Shown: positions 44,167 to 56,059 of the stretch, one piece after another
Layout of the letters: each line of letters opens with the position of its first letter
Position numbering within the stretch: position 1 is the stretch's first letter
From: Aspergillus flavus
Lineage: Eukaryota > Ascomycota > Eurotiomycetes > Eurotiales > Aspergillaceae
Assembly (NCBI RefSeq): GCF_009017415.1
Contig: NC_092406.1
Coordinates: 1,550,001-1,614,000 of the forward strand
Direction: 5' to 3'
DNA length: 64,000 nt
The notes under the pieces: generated by a model
The model's database searches: none
Told to the model about the DNA's origin: nothing
Seen by the model: only the letters and a program-made list of their open reading frames with translations
Position numbers and translations under genes: made by a program

Positions 44167-47100
44167 CTACGATGGAACCCCCAACCTCCGCAGTCGCTCT
44201 CTTAACGCGTCCATCTCGCCGTCCGGTTCGTTCTCGGCCTTCTTTAGGGAAACGGATCGATATTCGGTGTCCCCTCCAGGTGCTCCTACCGTCACCCAGA
44301 CAAATCTGCTGCCACTTCCGCCCGATTGCGGTCTTTCCTGGGCACCCTCCCAGAACAACCCATCAGATGCAGATTGCTGGTCTAAGGGTCGTTCACCGAG
44401 GCGGCCAAGCTTAATCCAACCTTTGAGGACAGCCTTCATGAAAGTAATCTTCGGTAAAAACGCATTCGCCTCCAGGATGTCGCGAAGACGCTCATCCTTG
44501 GGAGTAGTGCCAGTGCCGTACGCGATACTAAGGAATGTGCCCGCCTCGTCGGATGCCATGGATCGGCTATCGAAACCAGACGGGTGCATTTTTCCCTTGG
44601 AACTCAAGTAACGAGCAGCAGACGGGGAGAGATGGTAGAAGTCAATCCATGGTGACGAGCTTCTGGTGCGACCGGGCGAGATGACAACTTTGGTGTGATC
44701 CGGGAAATTAAACTAGAGGATTAGGGCATTAGCAGGGGAAAAGGAATAGTGAAAGCAAAGAAAAAAAATAAAGGATAAACTAACCTGGAAGGCACCATCA
44801 CCGAACCCCCAGACGCCTACATTGCCAAACCGTTGGTAGAATTTGACAAATTGGCCATGATGGTCCGGTGGCAACTGGTCCTCGAGATACGCTTCATTCC
44901 TTCCCAGAGATCCAATCATATATTCACCAAATTGGTGTGCCAATTTGACACGTTTGATCTTTTCGGCGTCGGCCCGCGCGCATTCAACACTGGCATTCAA
45001 CCGGGCCTTGTATACAAGGCCAGACGAGGAACTAGACGAACTCTCCCGTTCAAACACGGAAGGGGAGACAAAGGCGCGACGAATACTACCACGATTCTCG
45101 GGCAACTCATTGTCACAGTTCTCGTAGAACTCGACCAGCCTTCCATTGCGAGGGATAAGTTGTCCCGCTTCAGAGTAGGCGTATGCCCCATTCTCTTTTC
45201 GCTCCTGATGCCTGGCTTTGCGTCGGATGTGCTTTTCCCCATCGCGCATGACAACCCCACTCGCTGGCTGTCCATTACCAGACTTGAATACACACCCGAC
45301 ACTTCCATCGTCCAAAACATACCCAATTCCGTACCGGTTGGTATAGTCCACCCATTTAATGACATACGTATGGGGCGCACGCCTCGAAGCTGTCCGTCGC
45401 CGAGCAGATGAATAAGGAACCAAGTTGGCCAGCATGTGCCGCAGGTCGGCGTTGACATCAATGACGGAGGACCGGGGCAGGAGTTCGCACGAGTCATCCT
45501 TATGGAAAAGAGGGTGCAGCCCTATTGAGGACCGTGGTTTACTTCCAGCCGGTGGAGATGCCTTGCTACCGGATCGGCTCGATTGTTGAGACTGAGCTTC
45601 AGCTGCTAAGCGACGGCTTTGAGCATCCAATTCATCCTTTGCGGTCAAATTGCCGCTGTCTTTGTGGTTCGGGGCGTCTCTGGGTTCGGTCTTGGTTGGC
45701 GCTCGTAAAGAGCTCTGGCGTGAAATGATCGGCAACTTCTCGGGAGCGGTAGGCGCCGACCGTTCTTTGGCATTAGGCAGGCCAGCTGATTCTTGGTTCG
45801 CTGCTTCCAAACGCCGGGACTGCGAGCGTGTCTTGCCGACAGTCAAAACACCAGCTTCGTGGCCAGTTTTAGACTCCACCGATGCGGTATTCCGCTCCGA
45901 GTCACGCAGTGACCCCGACACGCCACGTCGCGCGCGGATAGGCCTCTCGGCAAGTCCACCACTAGGCACAGGACCAACATCCAGGGCTAGCTCTCTCACC
46001 TCAGGAAGAGCTGGTGTTGTTAAGGCTGGTGGATCGCAAAGAGCAGTGATCTTTCGAAGTGAGCCTCGACCGATGGATGCCTGCTGTCGAAGGGTTGCAG
46101 CATGGCTCTGCGACGCTTGGCGCCGCTGCTGGGCTGCAGCAAGTGCCGCTTGTGTCCGTGTGAGCGACACCGAGTTGCTTCGCAAGGACAAAGTGCTCCT
46201 AGACGAGAGGAGCGTATTGTCTTGTAGAGCGCCATCCCTACGACTTACTAAAGTCGCTTCAGGGATGCTCCAATCTCCTTCCGGTGCATGAGGATATCTG
46301 TAAACAATGTCTTCGGGCAGCGGAATCACAGGCTGGAGGCCGCGCTCCTCTTCCACTAGACATTCAGCAAACGCAGATTTGGAAGCGTTTTTCCCAGCAG
46401 CCTTGCGGGCAGAGCCATCTGGTTTTCGACCCACACCACAGAGACTGTAGAAGGCTGCCTTGCATATGGGGTACCGCTGGTTCGGATCGTCAACATATTC
46501 TATGTAACTCGCAAGCTTCTCATCGTAATCTAAGCTATTCCCAAACATCATGCGATCTCCCCGAGGTTCGTCCGGCTTCAACCATATTGGCTTGGCAAGG
46601 CAGCATGCCGGATCCAGTCTTTTGGGTATGCAACCCTCGTACATATGGAAAAAAGGGTGCTCGACAATGTCATCGGGATCTGGGCGTTCATTTTCTGCAA
46701 GGTTAAGACAAGAGCTAACAAGCGACTTGGCTTCCTCTGGAATATGGTTGGAACATTCTGAGTCCTTCGGCCAAACGTATGTGAGACTTCTGACTTTCTT
46801 ATAGATCTCTTCTTGGGTCTTCGACTGAAATGGCGGGTATCCAGTAAGCATTGCAAAGCTAGAAGAATCGTTTAGCCCGGCTTCGGAATCTCCATGTCAG
46901 CAGTCAGAGAAAAAGTCCACTTACCATATCACACCCAATGACCAGATGTCAACCTTCTGTGTGTGACCTCCTTTACTTTTATCAAGAACTTCGGGGGCTA
47001 TATAATTTGGCGTTCCACATAAGGTTTTTCTTCTTTTCTCATCCTTTTCAGATATTATCATAGCTGCGAGGCCAAAGTCTCCCACTTTAATATCCATATT

Positions 47101-47735
47101 CTGGTCAAGAAAAAGATTGCCCATCTTCAGGTCGCGATGTGCAACATTCCGCTTATGCAAATATTTCACCGCACCGCACAGTTGTATCATGAACCGCCGC
47201 ACCTCCGGTAAACTGAGGGACCTCCTCTTCTTAACCATATCCATGACCGATCCATTAGGACACAACTCTAGGATCACGTATATACATTTCTCAAAAGCAA
47301 AAGCTCGGTGGAAGGTGACAATATGAGGGTGTCGCATTTTCGAATGGATTTGAAGCTCGGTGCGAAACTATCAGAGGCGCGATCAGTAACTATCAACCTT
47401 CAGTCCAGCAGGAGTGCGCTAGGTACCTTTTCTTGCATTTTTTTCTGTGCCATCTCTGACCTGACGACCTTCATAGCAAAGACGCGGTGATTCCGTAATA
47501 ATGTGCCCTCGTAGCAGATAGCAAATCCTCCTTTACCTAGAAATGCCCCTGTCGAATATCGCTCCCCATCTTCTTCAGGTTCTGCAACCAATGACGGTGG
47601 CGGTGGCGCATGGTTCTTTGAGGATGCAGCCTTTTGAGCTGCAGCTGCAGCTGCAGCATTGCGATCTAAGACTTTGCGCTCCATGGGCTTGGGCTTGATG
47701 ACTTGGTTTGTTGATCGCGGTGATAATGCCTCCAT
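44167..47735 (-). CDS. plkA: Polo-like kinase (PlkA/Cdc5/Plo1), large fungal form
   Basis: Exons 47427-47735, 46925-47367, 44785-46858 and 44167-44712 join in phase to 1123 residues (start MEALSPRSTNQV; an in-frame upstream extension to 47813 exists). Kinase landmarks: GAFLGKGGFAICYEG (glycine loop), VFAMKVV (Lys), HRDLKMGN, KVGDFGL, the activation loop KTLCGTPNYIAPE with the Thr that Aurora-type kinases phosphorylate, and FAMLTGYPPF. A 420-residue, Ser/Arg/Ala-rich linker follows. The polo-box region includes TYVIKWVDYTNRYGIGYVLDDGSVGCVF and the second box with VWGFGDGAFQFNFPDHTKVVISPG; a further C-terminal stretch continues to RERLRRLGVPS. Polo kinases control mitotic entry, spindle and septation. 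Size is like A. nidulans PlkA rather than the approximately 700-residue yeast Cdc5. It is divergent from the OPA3-like gene. Confidence 0.95.
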
Positions 47736-48489
47736 TTTCCTTTTTGAATTCCTCTTCTTCCAGGTCTCGCTATTGGTGGGTATCAATAATGGTGGTCGAG
47801 ACCAATTGCGCAAGGGCAGAGAGACGGGTTAGATTCAGGCAGGGCAGTCGTAACGTTCATCAATTACAAAAACTCAAGCGCGGAAGGGGTATACTGGCGT
47901 GATAGTGCCTATGCTTCATCAGTATACCCCGAGGGAGTTAAGAAATAGTGAAATAAGATTCTCATCGGACAGCGCATTGATTACATGTGCTTGGGTAATT
48001 GCTTCCGCGATACCAACACCGACCCGAAAAGTAAAAAGAAAGAAAACCCCCGACCACATGGGGAGACACTTACCAAAAATCAAACAAAATCAAACAATGC
48101 CGCTCAAAACAAGTATATGCATCCAACGCCGCTCCAACCGGACTGAAAGCCTGCGAGGGGGATGGTGGGGGATGGGGGGAGACGAAGGGATGACTACCTT
48201 ACGGAGTCGAACAACGAGAGGAAATCCTACGACTGGTCACTAAACGGTTTACCCGAAATGGCAATCGATAAACATTGATCCGAATGCCGGAACAACGGGT
48301 ATTGCTGACATCAGCGTGCACAAGTGCGGGATCATTATTACCTTATTTAGTAGCATGCTATGTGCACAGATGACGCACCATCTAACCCGATTAGACTCTG
48401 CAGTTTTGAGAGTCATGGACTTGTGCTACCCGCTTATTTCCTCACTCCCTATCCTTAACTTGTAACTCTTCTTCGCCCTCCTCTCCGTC
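47736..48489. promoter_or_regulatory. Divergent promoter region, polo kinase / OPA3-like
   Basis: The region separates two divergent ATGs. A G-rich segment lies at about 48155-48185. No other gene is seen. The part next to 47735 may be translated if the upstream start of the kinase is used. Confidence 0.55.
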
Positions 48490-49387
48490 ATGTCCCTCAC
48501 CTTAAAACTCTCTTCGCTCGCGATTCGAACTCTGTCAAAACCGATCGCCGTATGTTGACACTTACTTTATGCATCATACAGATACTGACAGCGGGTAGAA
48601 TCGCATCAAAGCTCAGGCCCGCGAACATGAACGATTTCGGAAAGTCTGCGTCTCCATGGCGCAAGCACTTCATCGGTTCGATATGCGCCTCCGGTTAGGT
48701 GCTGTCCGTGACAATGCCGCCTCTCAAAAACGAGCAGCTGCCGAAGCCGCTCTCAGGAAACACAAGCCCACATCCCCCACGGTCAAGACAGAGGCGGAGG
48801 CGAAAGCAGAAGAAGATGCCATCGCAAAAGCCAAAGCGGCCGCCGAAGAAGCAGCGAAACCAGCCCCGAAACCCCACATTCGACCCCTCTCGGAATCTAA
48901 GGCGATCGAGTCTGGCGCGACATTCATCAGTGAGACATTCTTATTCATTGTGGCAGGTGGTTTAATAGTATTCGAATCGTGGAGGTCCCGACGGAAAGAG
49001 AACACCCGAAGAGAGGATGTCGAGACTCGATTGGCCGAACTCGAAAAATCCGAAAAAGCCGCCCGAGAAGCTCTTCTGGCAGTGGAGAAAGAGCTTCTAG
49101 CACAGAAGGCAAAGCATGGCGGGCTGTCGAAATCGTCACCTAGAATTCTGCCCCGCGAGGTCTGGGACGTCGAGAGACAACAGGAAACAGAGCAGGTCGA
49201 AGAGCAAGGCTGGTGGGCTTGGATCACATCCTATCTACCAGTTGGTCAGACGCCAGAACAGCAAGCAGAATCAGTCATCAAGGAAAGTAAGAAGACAATT
49301 CCAAAGGCACCCATGCCTGTTGGCGAGGCAGTACCAGCACAGGCTCCCTCCAGCCACGACCAGAGTTTGGAGTCGAAAAAGGCTTGA
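48490..49387 (+). CDS. OPA3-like mitochondrial protein
   Basis: Exons 48490-48549 and 48599-49387 give 282 residues. The opening MSLTLKLSSLAIRTLSKPIA NRIKAQAREHERFR is the OPA3 signature (basic amphipathic start, then KxxAxxxxxFR), followed by RFDMRLRLG. After an Ala/Lys/Glu-rich linker a membrane segment appears (SGATFISETFLFIVAGGLIVFESWRS type) and then a coiled coil (DVETRLAELEKSEKAAREAL LAVEKELLAQ). Human OPA3 is a mitochondrial-membrane protein whose loss causes optic atrophy with 3-methylglutaconic aciduria; the biochemical role is unclear. The C-terminal extension is longer than in animals. Confidence 0.92.
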
Positions 49388-49820
49388 GGGATTATCTACT
49401 CATGGATAGATTCTTTGCGTTTCTTTTGTACAGATATTATTATAGAACTCATTGTTGAAGGCGTGTGTTGGTCTTTTATATTTTGAATATCCGGGATGCG
49501 ACATTTAGATACCCTTCTCTGTTACAAGGGAGAAGAAGCAGATGACTTGAACTCCTCTCTTACCATTGACATGTGATACAAGTGTACATAACTCTGACTT
49601 CCTATGTGCCTAACAACACCACTCTACACAACTATGAATACCCAAATCAGTTTTTCTCTTTCCCTTGTTCGCGGGCAGTTCTGCACCACGCTTCGGCGCC
49701 GTGCCATCTGGAAGGTCATCGGTCCTGCTTTAACCGCATCCACAATGGGACTGGAAGGTGTGCGGGCTGCCCTAATTTCCCTGCGTAACTATATGCCTGA
49801 CAAATGCTCTAGAAAGTGAA

Positions 49821-50474
49821 ATGCAAGATTGCGATCTCAGCTTGCAGTTGCAGTCCTTGTCCCTGAGAATTCTTCTCCTCAGCCCCTCCTCGATTCAAGC
49901 CTCCGACAATGAGAATACGCCCTCTAGGTTGATTAATTTCTACCACTCTTGGAGTAACTCACATTGCCAAAAATATGCAATCGCCTTCTTTTTCTCAGAA
50001 AAGTCATTTAACAGCGCCAGTGGAAGGTGTGATCTGGACGGGCTGTTGGCTCTACAAGCGTTGTACGAAACATAGCATCATCAGAAACAGATCATGTTTT
50101 GGTACTGACTAAAGCACAACACACTGACAGAGTAGCCGAATGTCTACCAGCTCCAATCCCGATAATTCCCATACCTGACTCGTCCTGTTTCTTTTCATGC
50201 CTCGAAGAGTATACGGCTAGTCTTGCTGAGATACCTTTGCAAAAGCCGTCTCTTACAGATTCTATGACTTTGCTATCTCATGTCACTTCTGCCCACTCCA
50301 GCGTGCTCTCCGACCAGGAGAGGAATATTCTAAGTGATCTGTTTCCGTCACTCAGAAGTTTGAGTCAAGCCGCTCGCGCCTTAGAAGGATGGGAAGTTTT
50401 AGTGGACTACCTTGGGGAGATGCGAACAAGAGAAGTTGCAGAATTCTGGGATCATGATAGGGTATGTGAATAAC
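49821..50474 (+). pseudogene. Relic of an unrecognised fungal protein gene
   Basis: Two adjoining frames read like protein: SSIQASDNENTPSRLINFYH in one and, after a frame change near 50035, TDRVAECLPAPIPIIPIPDSS followed by LSDQERNILSDLFPSLRSLS QAARALEGWEVLVDYLGEM and VAEFWDHDR. The helix content and hydrophobic pattern of the second part look like a real fungal protein C-terminus, and I have a vague memory of a conserved Aspergillus hypothetical family with 'LSDLFPSLR...QAAR'. There is no start codon that joins the pieces, so it is probably broken. Confidence 0.4.
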
Positions 50475-50599
50475 GATGTATAGAAGTGCAACTTAATTTG
50501 TTTGTTTGATTTTAATTGTTAATTTTACTATTATTCTCCTCGAACCAGTTAGGCTTACTTACTACAAGGCTTTGCTAGTGGTCAATATATATAATTGTA

Positions 50600-51120
50600 G
50601 TAGTGTAATCCTAACTCCACTTATTCCTGGACTACCCCTTATTGCCTCAGATGCATTATACAATGACAAATTGAAAGATTTACAGAGTAAAGTCGACCGA
50701 CTTCGTCTTCATCCCAAGGGATTCCCGTATTGGGCATCAAGGGAAGCTTTTTTGTCGATAAATCCTCGAACTATAGGATGCAGGGATGACGTACGGAGAC
50801 CCTTAGACACCAATGGAAAGTGGCTGCCTGAGGCTAATATATCGCTCCTTTTGAATCTCATACAAATAGGCCCCAAATCAACCTTACATAAAACGAATAC
50901 GGAGAACACATAGATAATCTTGAGGAAATCTATTAATAGTAATAATATATTGAATGTCATCTTGCAGTACAACCCTGGATCTCCAGGGACAAGGCACCAA
51001 TTTTGCCGCCAGAACCCTGAAAGGAAGAGGCGAATATTGTCAAGATTATTAACCAGTACCAGACCTTGGATTTTAAGGGATTGCGCGTTGTCGACCTGAA
51101 GGGAAGTCAACCCAACGGTG
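50600..51120 (+). pseudogene. Coding-like relic, possibly retroelement or host-gene fragment
   Basis: One frame gives LKDLQSKVDRLRLHPKGFPYWASREAFLSI NPR-type sequence (KGFPYWASREAFLSINPRTIG; DVRRPLDTNGKWLPEANISLL), then another frame gives NEYGEHIDNLEEIY, and further on LDLQGQGTNFAARTLKGRGE appears. These three pieces are in different frames with intervening stops. They look like one decayed protein but I do not recognise the family. Confidence 0.35.
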
Positions 51121-51464
51121 CCACACGTGTGTGTGTGGCGCAGACGGAGGTTCCATCGGCTGTCCCGCCGAATAACAATAGCGACTTGACAGTCTGCGTC
51201 TTGTCCTCCACAGGCACCACATCGTCATTCCTCCTCCTTCTCCCCCCATTCTCTTGCATCACTCATTCTACGAGCGTTGTTCCTTTTTACACTTCTTCAC
51301 TTTCTTTATTCGTGTGTGTATACACTTGGAATGAGCGACCTTTCTTTTCCGCTGGTTCCCCTCAGTTCTTAAACGCTTACTTTACAATACCCCGTTTCTA
51401 AACTTATACACCAACATATCTTGACGCCTGGGCGCCCAATCCGGGGTAGTCGGTAACAACAACC

Positions 51465-54400
51465 ATGGTGAGTCGCCTCTTCCTCTCTGTCTGGCAAACT
51501 TCTGCATGCGATGGTGGCTTGGAGTTAAATCCAAGAAACAATTCCGCTGACGCACTATCGCAATTAGGGACACTCACGACGTCCTGTTGGCGGGGAGAAG
51601 AAGAGTCGAGGCTTCGGTCGCTCGAAGGTCGCTGATGTAGGTGATGGGCGACAAGCGGGAAAACCTCAGGTCAAGAAGGCCACATTTGAGACAACAAAGA
51701 AGAAGGATATTGGTGTTTCGGATCTTACATTGCTGAGCAAGATCTCGAATGAAGCCATCAACGACAACCTGAAGCTTCGCTTCGAGCATGACGAAATCTA
51801 CGTAAGTTGATATCGCGGGCATGCGCCAGACCGGGACTAAGTGTTTTATCTCCCCTAGACGTACATCGGACATGTGTTGGTGTCCGTGAACCCGTTTCGA
51901 GACTGTAGGTAGACCCATTGAGAGGTATGGCCAGGGGATGGACATGAGCTGACTGACCCCTTTTCTAGTGGGCATCTATACCGATAATGTCCTCGACTCC
52001 TATCGGGGTAAGAATCGGCTAGAAGTTCCCCCTCACGTCTTCGCAGTTGCAGAATCCTCGTATTATAACATGAAATCCTACAAAGATAACCAATGTGTGA
52101 TCATTTCCGGAGAGTCGGGTGCGGGGAAGACGGAGGCCGCGAAGCGGATCATGCAGTACATCGCCAGTGTATCCGGCGGAAGCGATTCGTCCATCCAACA
52201 GACGAAAGACATGGTTTTGGCCACAAACCCGCTCCTTGAATCATTCGGTAATGCGAAGACGCTGCGCAATAATAACTCTTCTCGGTTCGGAAAGTACCTG
52301 GAGTTGGAATTCAATGCTAATGGTGAGCCGGTTGGCGCCAACATCACCAACTACTTGCTGGAGAAATCGCGAGTCGTCGGTCAGATCGCCAACGAGCGAA
52401 ACTTCCACATCTTCTACCAGTTCACCAAGGCAGCGCCGCAGAAATATCGAGGTATGACTTCTGTCCCTAAAACAGCGAACATGGTCTAATAAGCGGTAGA
52501 TATGTTTGGCGTACAGCAGCCCCAATCCTACCTGTATACAAGCCGCTCAAAATGCTTCGACGTGCCCGGAGTTGACGACAATGCCGAGTTCAGGGATACT
52601 CTGAATGCAATGGGGGTGATTGGGATGAGCGAAGCTGAACAGGACAACGTCTTCCGAATGCTCGCCGCCATTCTGTGGATTGGAAATGTTCAGTTCGCTG
52701 AGGATGATTCTGGAAACGCTGCTATCTCGGATCAGTCGGTTGTTGATTTTGTCGCTTATTTGCTGGAAGTCGATCCTGCCCAGGTGAACAAAGCGCTCAC
52801 CATCCGCATCATGGAAACCGCCCGTGGAGGCCGTAGGGGATCAGTTTACGAAGTTCCTCTGAACACCGTCCAGGCCCTTGCCGTACGTGATGCGCTATCC
52901 AAGGCGATCTATTTCAATCTTTTCGATTGGATCGTTGAACGTGTCAATCAGTCCTTAACTGCCAGGGAACCCGTAGCGAACTCAATTGGAATTCTGGATA
53001 TCTATGGTTTCGAAATCTTCGAGAAGAACTCTTTCGAACAGCTCTGCATTAATTATGTTAATGAGAAACTCCAGCAAATCTTCATCCAATTGACCCTGAA
53101 GGCTGAACAAGACGAATATGCTCGCGAGCAGATCCAGTGGACGCCGATCAAATACTTTGATAACAAGGTGGTATGCTCGTTGATTGAAGACAAGCGGCCA
53201 CCTGGTGTTTTTGCTGCCCTCAATGACGCTTGTGCAACAGCGCATGCTGATTCTGGCGCTGCGGACAACACCTTTGTGGGAAGACTGAACTTCCTCGGGC
53301 AGAATCCAAACTTCGAGAACCGACAGGGTCAGTTTATTGTCAAGCACTACGCCGGTGATGTCAGTTACTCCGTAGAGGGCATGACAGACAAGAACAAAGA
53401 CCAGCTGCTGAAGGATCTCCTGAACCTTGTCGGATCGAGCGGCAATCAGTTTGTCCACACGCTTTTCCCTAACCAGGTCAACCAAGATGATAAGAGACGT
53501 CCACCTACTGCTAGCGACAAGATTAAGGCTTCCGCTAACGACCTGGTGGCTACCTTGATGAAAGCTCAGCCATCATACATTCGTACCATCAAGCCAAACG
53601 ACAACAAGGCCCCGAGAGAGTACAACGTTGGAAACGTTCTGCATCAAATCAAATACCTCGGTCTCCAGGAAAACGTCCGAATTCGACGTGCTGGTTTCGC
53701 TTATCGTCAAACTTTCGATAAGTTCGTGGAGCGTTTCTACCTTTTGTCCCCGAAAACGTCCTACGCCGGCGATTACACATGGACCGGCGACGCAGAATCA
53801 GGCGCTCGGCAGATCCTCAAGGACACTAGCATTCCCGCAGAGGAGTACCAGATGGGTATCACGAAGGTGTTCGTCAAGACCCCCGAAACGCTTTTTGCCC
53901 TAGAGGCTATGCGTGACCGGTATTGGCACAACATGGCTATTCGCATCCAGCGCGCATGGCGTAACTACCTTCGCTATCGTATTGAGTGCGCCATCCGCAT
54001 TCAGCGATTCTGGCGTCGCACCACCGGCGGTCTTGAACTCCTTAAGGTGCGTGATCAAGGCCATCAGGTGCTCCAAGGTCGCAAGGAACGTCGCAGAATG
54101 AGTTTGCTCGGCTCTCGACGATTCCTTGGTGACTACCTTGGAATCGGTAACAAGGGTGGACCGGGAGAGATGATCCGCAACGGTGCAGGCATTAGCGGTA
54201 AGTGTATTATTTGCCACTTGATAGTCGACAATGCTTGCTGACTTTATATAAGGATCGGATGATATCCTCTTTTCTTGCCGTGGTGAGGTCCTGATTTCCA
54301 AGTTTGGTCGGTCTAGTAAACCTTCTCCACGGATTCTTGTTTTGGTGAGTGACTGGATGATGCCGACAACAAACTAGTATCCTAACAATTGCAGACAAAC

Positions 54401-55722
54401 CGGCATGTATATATCGTGGCACAAATTCTTGTCAATAACCAATTGCAAATTTCAGCTGAAAGAACGGTGCCGATCGGTGCCATCAAAGCTGTCAGCACCT
54501 CAAATCTGAAAGACGACTGGTTCTCCTTGATCATCGGTGGGCAGGAACCTGATCCTTTGATTAACTGTGTCTTCAAAACGGAATTTTTCACACATCTTCA
54601 GACCGCTTTGCGTGGGCAATTGAATCTGAAGGTTTCTGAGAAGTAAGTTGTGTCCCTGTGTATTAGTTTTCCACCACTAACTCAATATAGCATTGAATAC
54701 AACAAGAAGCCCGGTAAGTTGGCTACGGTTAAAGCTATTAAGGATCCGGCCGCCTCTCCGAACGTTGATACCTACAAGAGCCACACTATTCACACCAGTC
54801 CCGGTGAGCCCCCGAGCTCGGTCTCCAAGCCGACGCCGAAAGCGAAGCAAGTTGCGGCACGGCCAGTCACCAAAGGAAAGCTGTTGCGCCCCGGAGGTCC
54901 TGGTGGCGGGCCATCGAAACTGGCGTCCAGACCTGCATCCAGACCTACACCCAAACCTCAACCTCTGCCTCAATCACAGCCGGCTACGGCGCAACCAATT
55001 CCTGCCCCTCAGCCTGCCGCCGTTCCTAGACCAGTTCCCCAGCCCGTTGCAGCCGCTGCCGCTTCTCATACACGGAATGCCTCATCCGGCTCCGTGAGAG
55101 CTCCGCCTCCGCCACCGCCAGCGAGTCCCCCGGCGCCGAAGAAAGCAACAGCGAAGGCCTTGTACGATTTCACTAGCGCACAGTCCAACGAGCTGGACAT
55201 CCGGGCGGGAGATGTCGTGCAGATTGTATCGAAGGAAGGGAACGGTAAGTTTTGGCTTCCTCATTTCTATGCTTACGAGGCTAACGTGTACTAGGTTGGT
55301 GGTTGTGCATGAACATGGCAACTTCCGTCCAGGGCTGGACCCCCCAGGCGTATCTTGAAGAACAAGTCGCGCCTACGCCTAAGCCTGCTCCCCCACCACC
55401 ACCACCAGCCGCACCTAGGGCAAGCCCGGTGCCGTCTGCCAACGGAGCCGCCGCTACTGCGGCCGCGGCGAAAGCCAAACCAGCACCTCCTGCGCCACCT
55501 GCGAAGCGCCCGAACATGGCTGGAAGAAAAGCGGTGCCGGCACCTCCACCAGCGCCTCGGGACAGCGCTGTGAGCATGAACTCGCACGACTCGTCTGGCG
55601 GTAGTGGTCGCGGGACGCCGAACAGCACCTCGAACGCCAGCCTAGCAGGAGGCCTCGCAGAGGCATTGAGAGCACGACAACACGCGATGCAAGGCAAGCA
55701 CGATGATGATGATGAGTGGTGA
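51465..55722 (+). CDS. myoA: Class I myosin (MyoA)
   Basis: Nine exons (51465-51467, 51568-51801, 51859-51904, 51969-52451, 52500-54197, 54253-54344, 54395-54642, 54691-55244, 55295-55722) give 1261 residues. The first coding exon is just the ATG. The motor has GESGAGKT (P-loop), [12 protein letters not shown] (switch I), [10 protein letters not shown] (switch II) and the TEDS-site Ser in [11 protein letters not shown], phosphorylated by PAK kinases in fungi. Two IQ motifs follow ([26 protein letters not shown]), then the TH1 membrane-binding domain, a Pro/Ala-rich region, an SH3 domain ([30 protein letters not shown]), another Pro-rich stretch and the acidic Arp2/3-binding end DDDDEW. It drives endocytosis and hyphal polarity; in A. 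nidulans MyoA is essential or nearly so. Length matches that protein. Confidence 0.97.
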
Positions 55723-56059
55723 TTGACTTGCTTTTTCTATTCCTACTTTCTATTTATTCCATTCTCATTCTCAATATCCGATTTTCTCTCCCCGAGTTCT
55801 AGCTTAGAGTTTTGCTTTGGATTTGCTGGTCTACTGATACCATGGGATTCATTGTTTGGCGCTGCATGAACCCTGGCTGTTTAGATATAAAATAGAATGG
55901 CTGTTTAAAATTTCACCCTTCAAGAGGCATAGCATATATTTATTCATGCATTCAAAAGTAGCAAATCATTCTGTATATCATTCTGTCATGTCCAAGAATA
56001 TAACATAAAACCATATACCATATTCACACGAAAAGAAACAAATTAAACCTTAAACCAAC
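55723..56059. other. Convergent spacer, 3' regions of myosin I and repeat protein
   Basis: A pyrimidine-rich stretch follows the myosin stop. No gene is seen. Confidence 0.5.

Larger units (their letters stand above)
49388..51464. other. 2-kb spacer before myosin I, with coding relics
   Basis: Two degraded coding-like pieces lie here (listed separately at 49821-50474 and 50600-51120). The last 300 bases before 51465 are pyrimidine-rich (TTCTCCCCCC, CTTCACTTTCTTT) and should be the promoter and 5' leader of myosin I. Confidence 0.5.

Noticed and set aside
45650..46291. 213-codon plus-strand frame
   Set aside because: Antisense to the polo-kinase linker; composition mirrors the sense strand and no family signature is seen.
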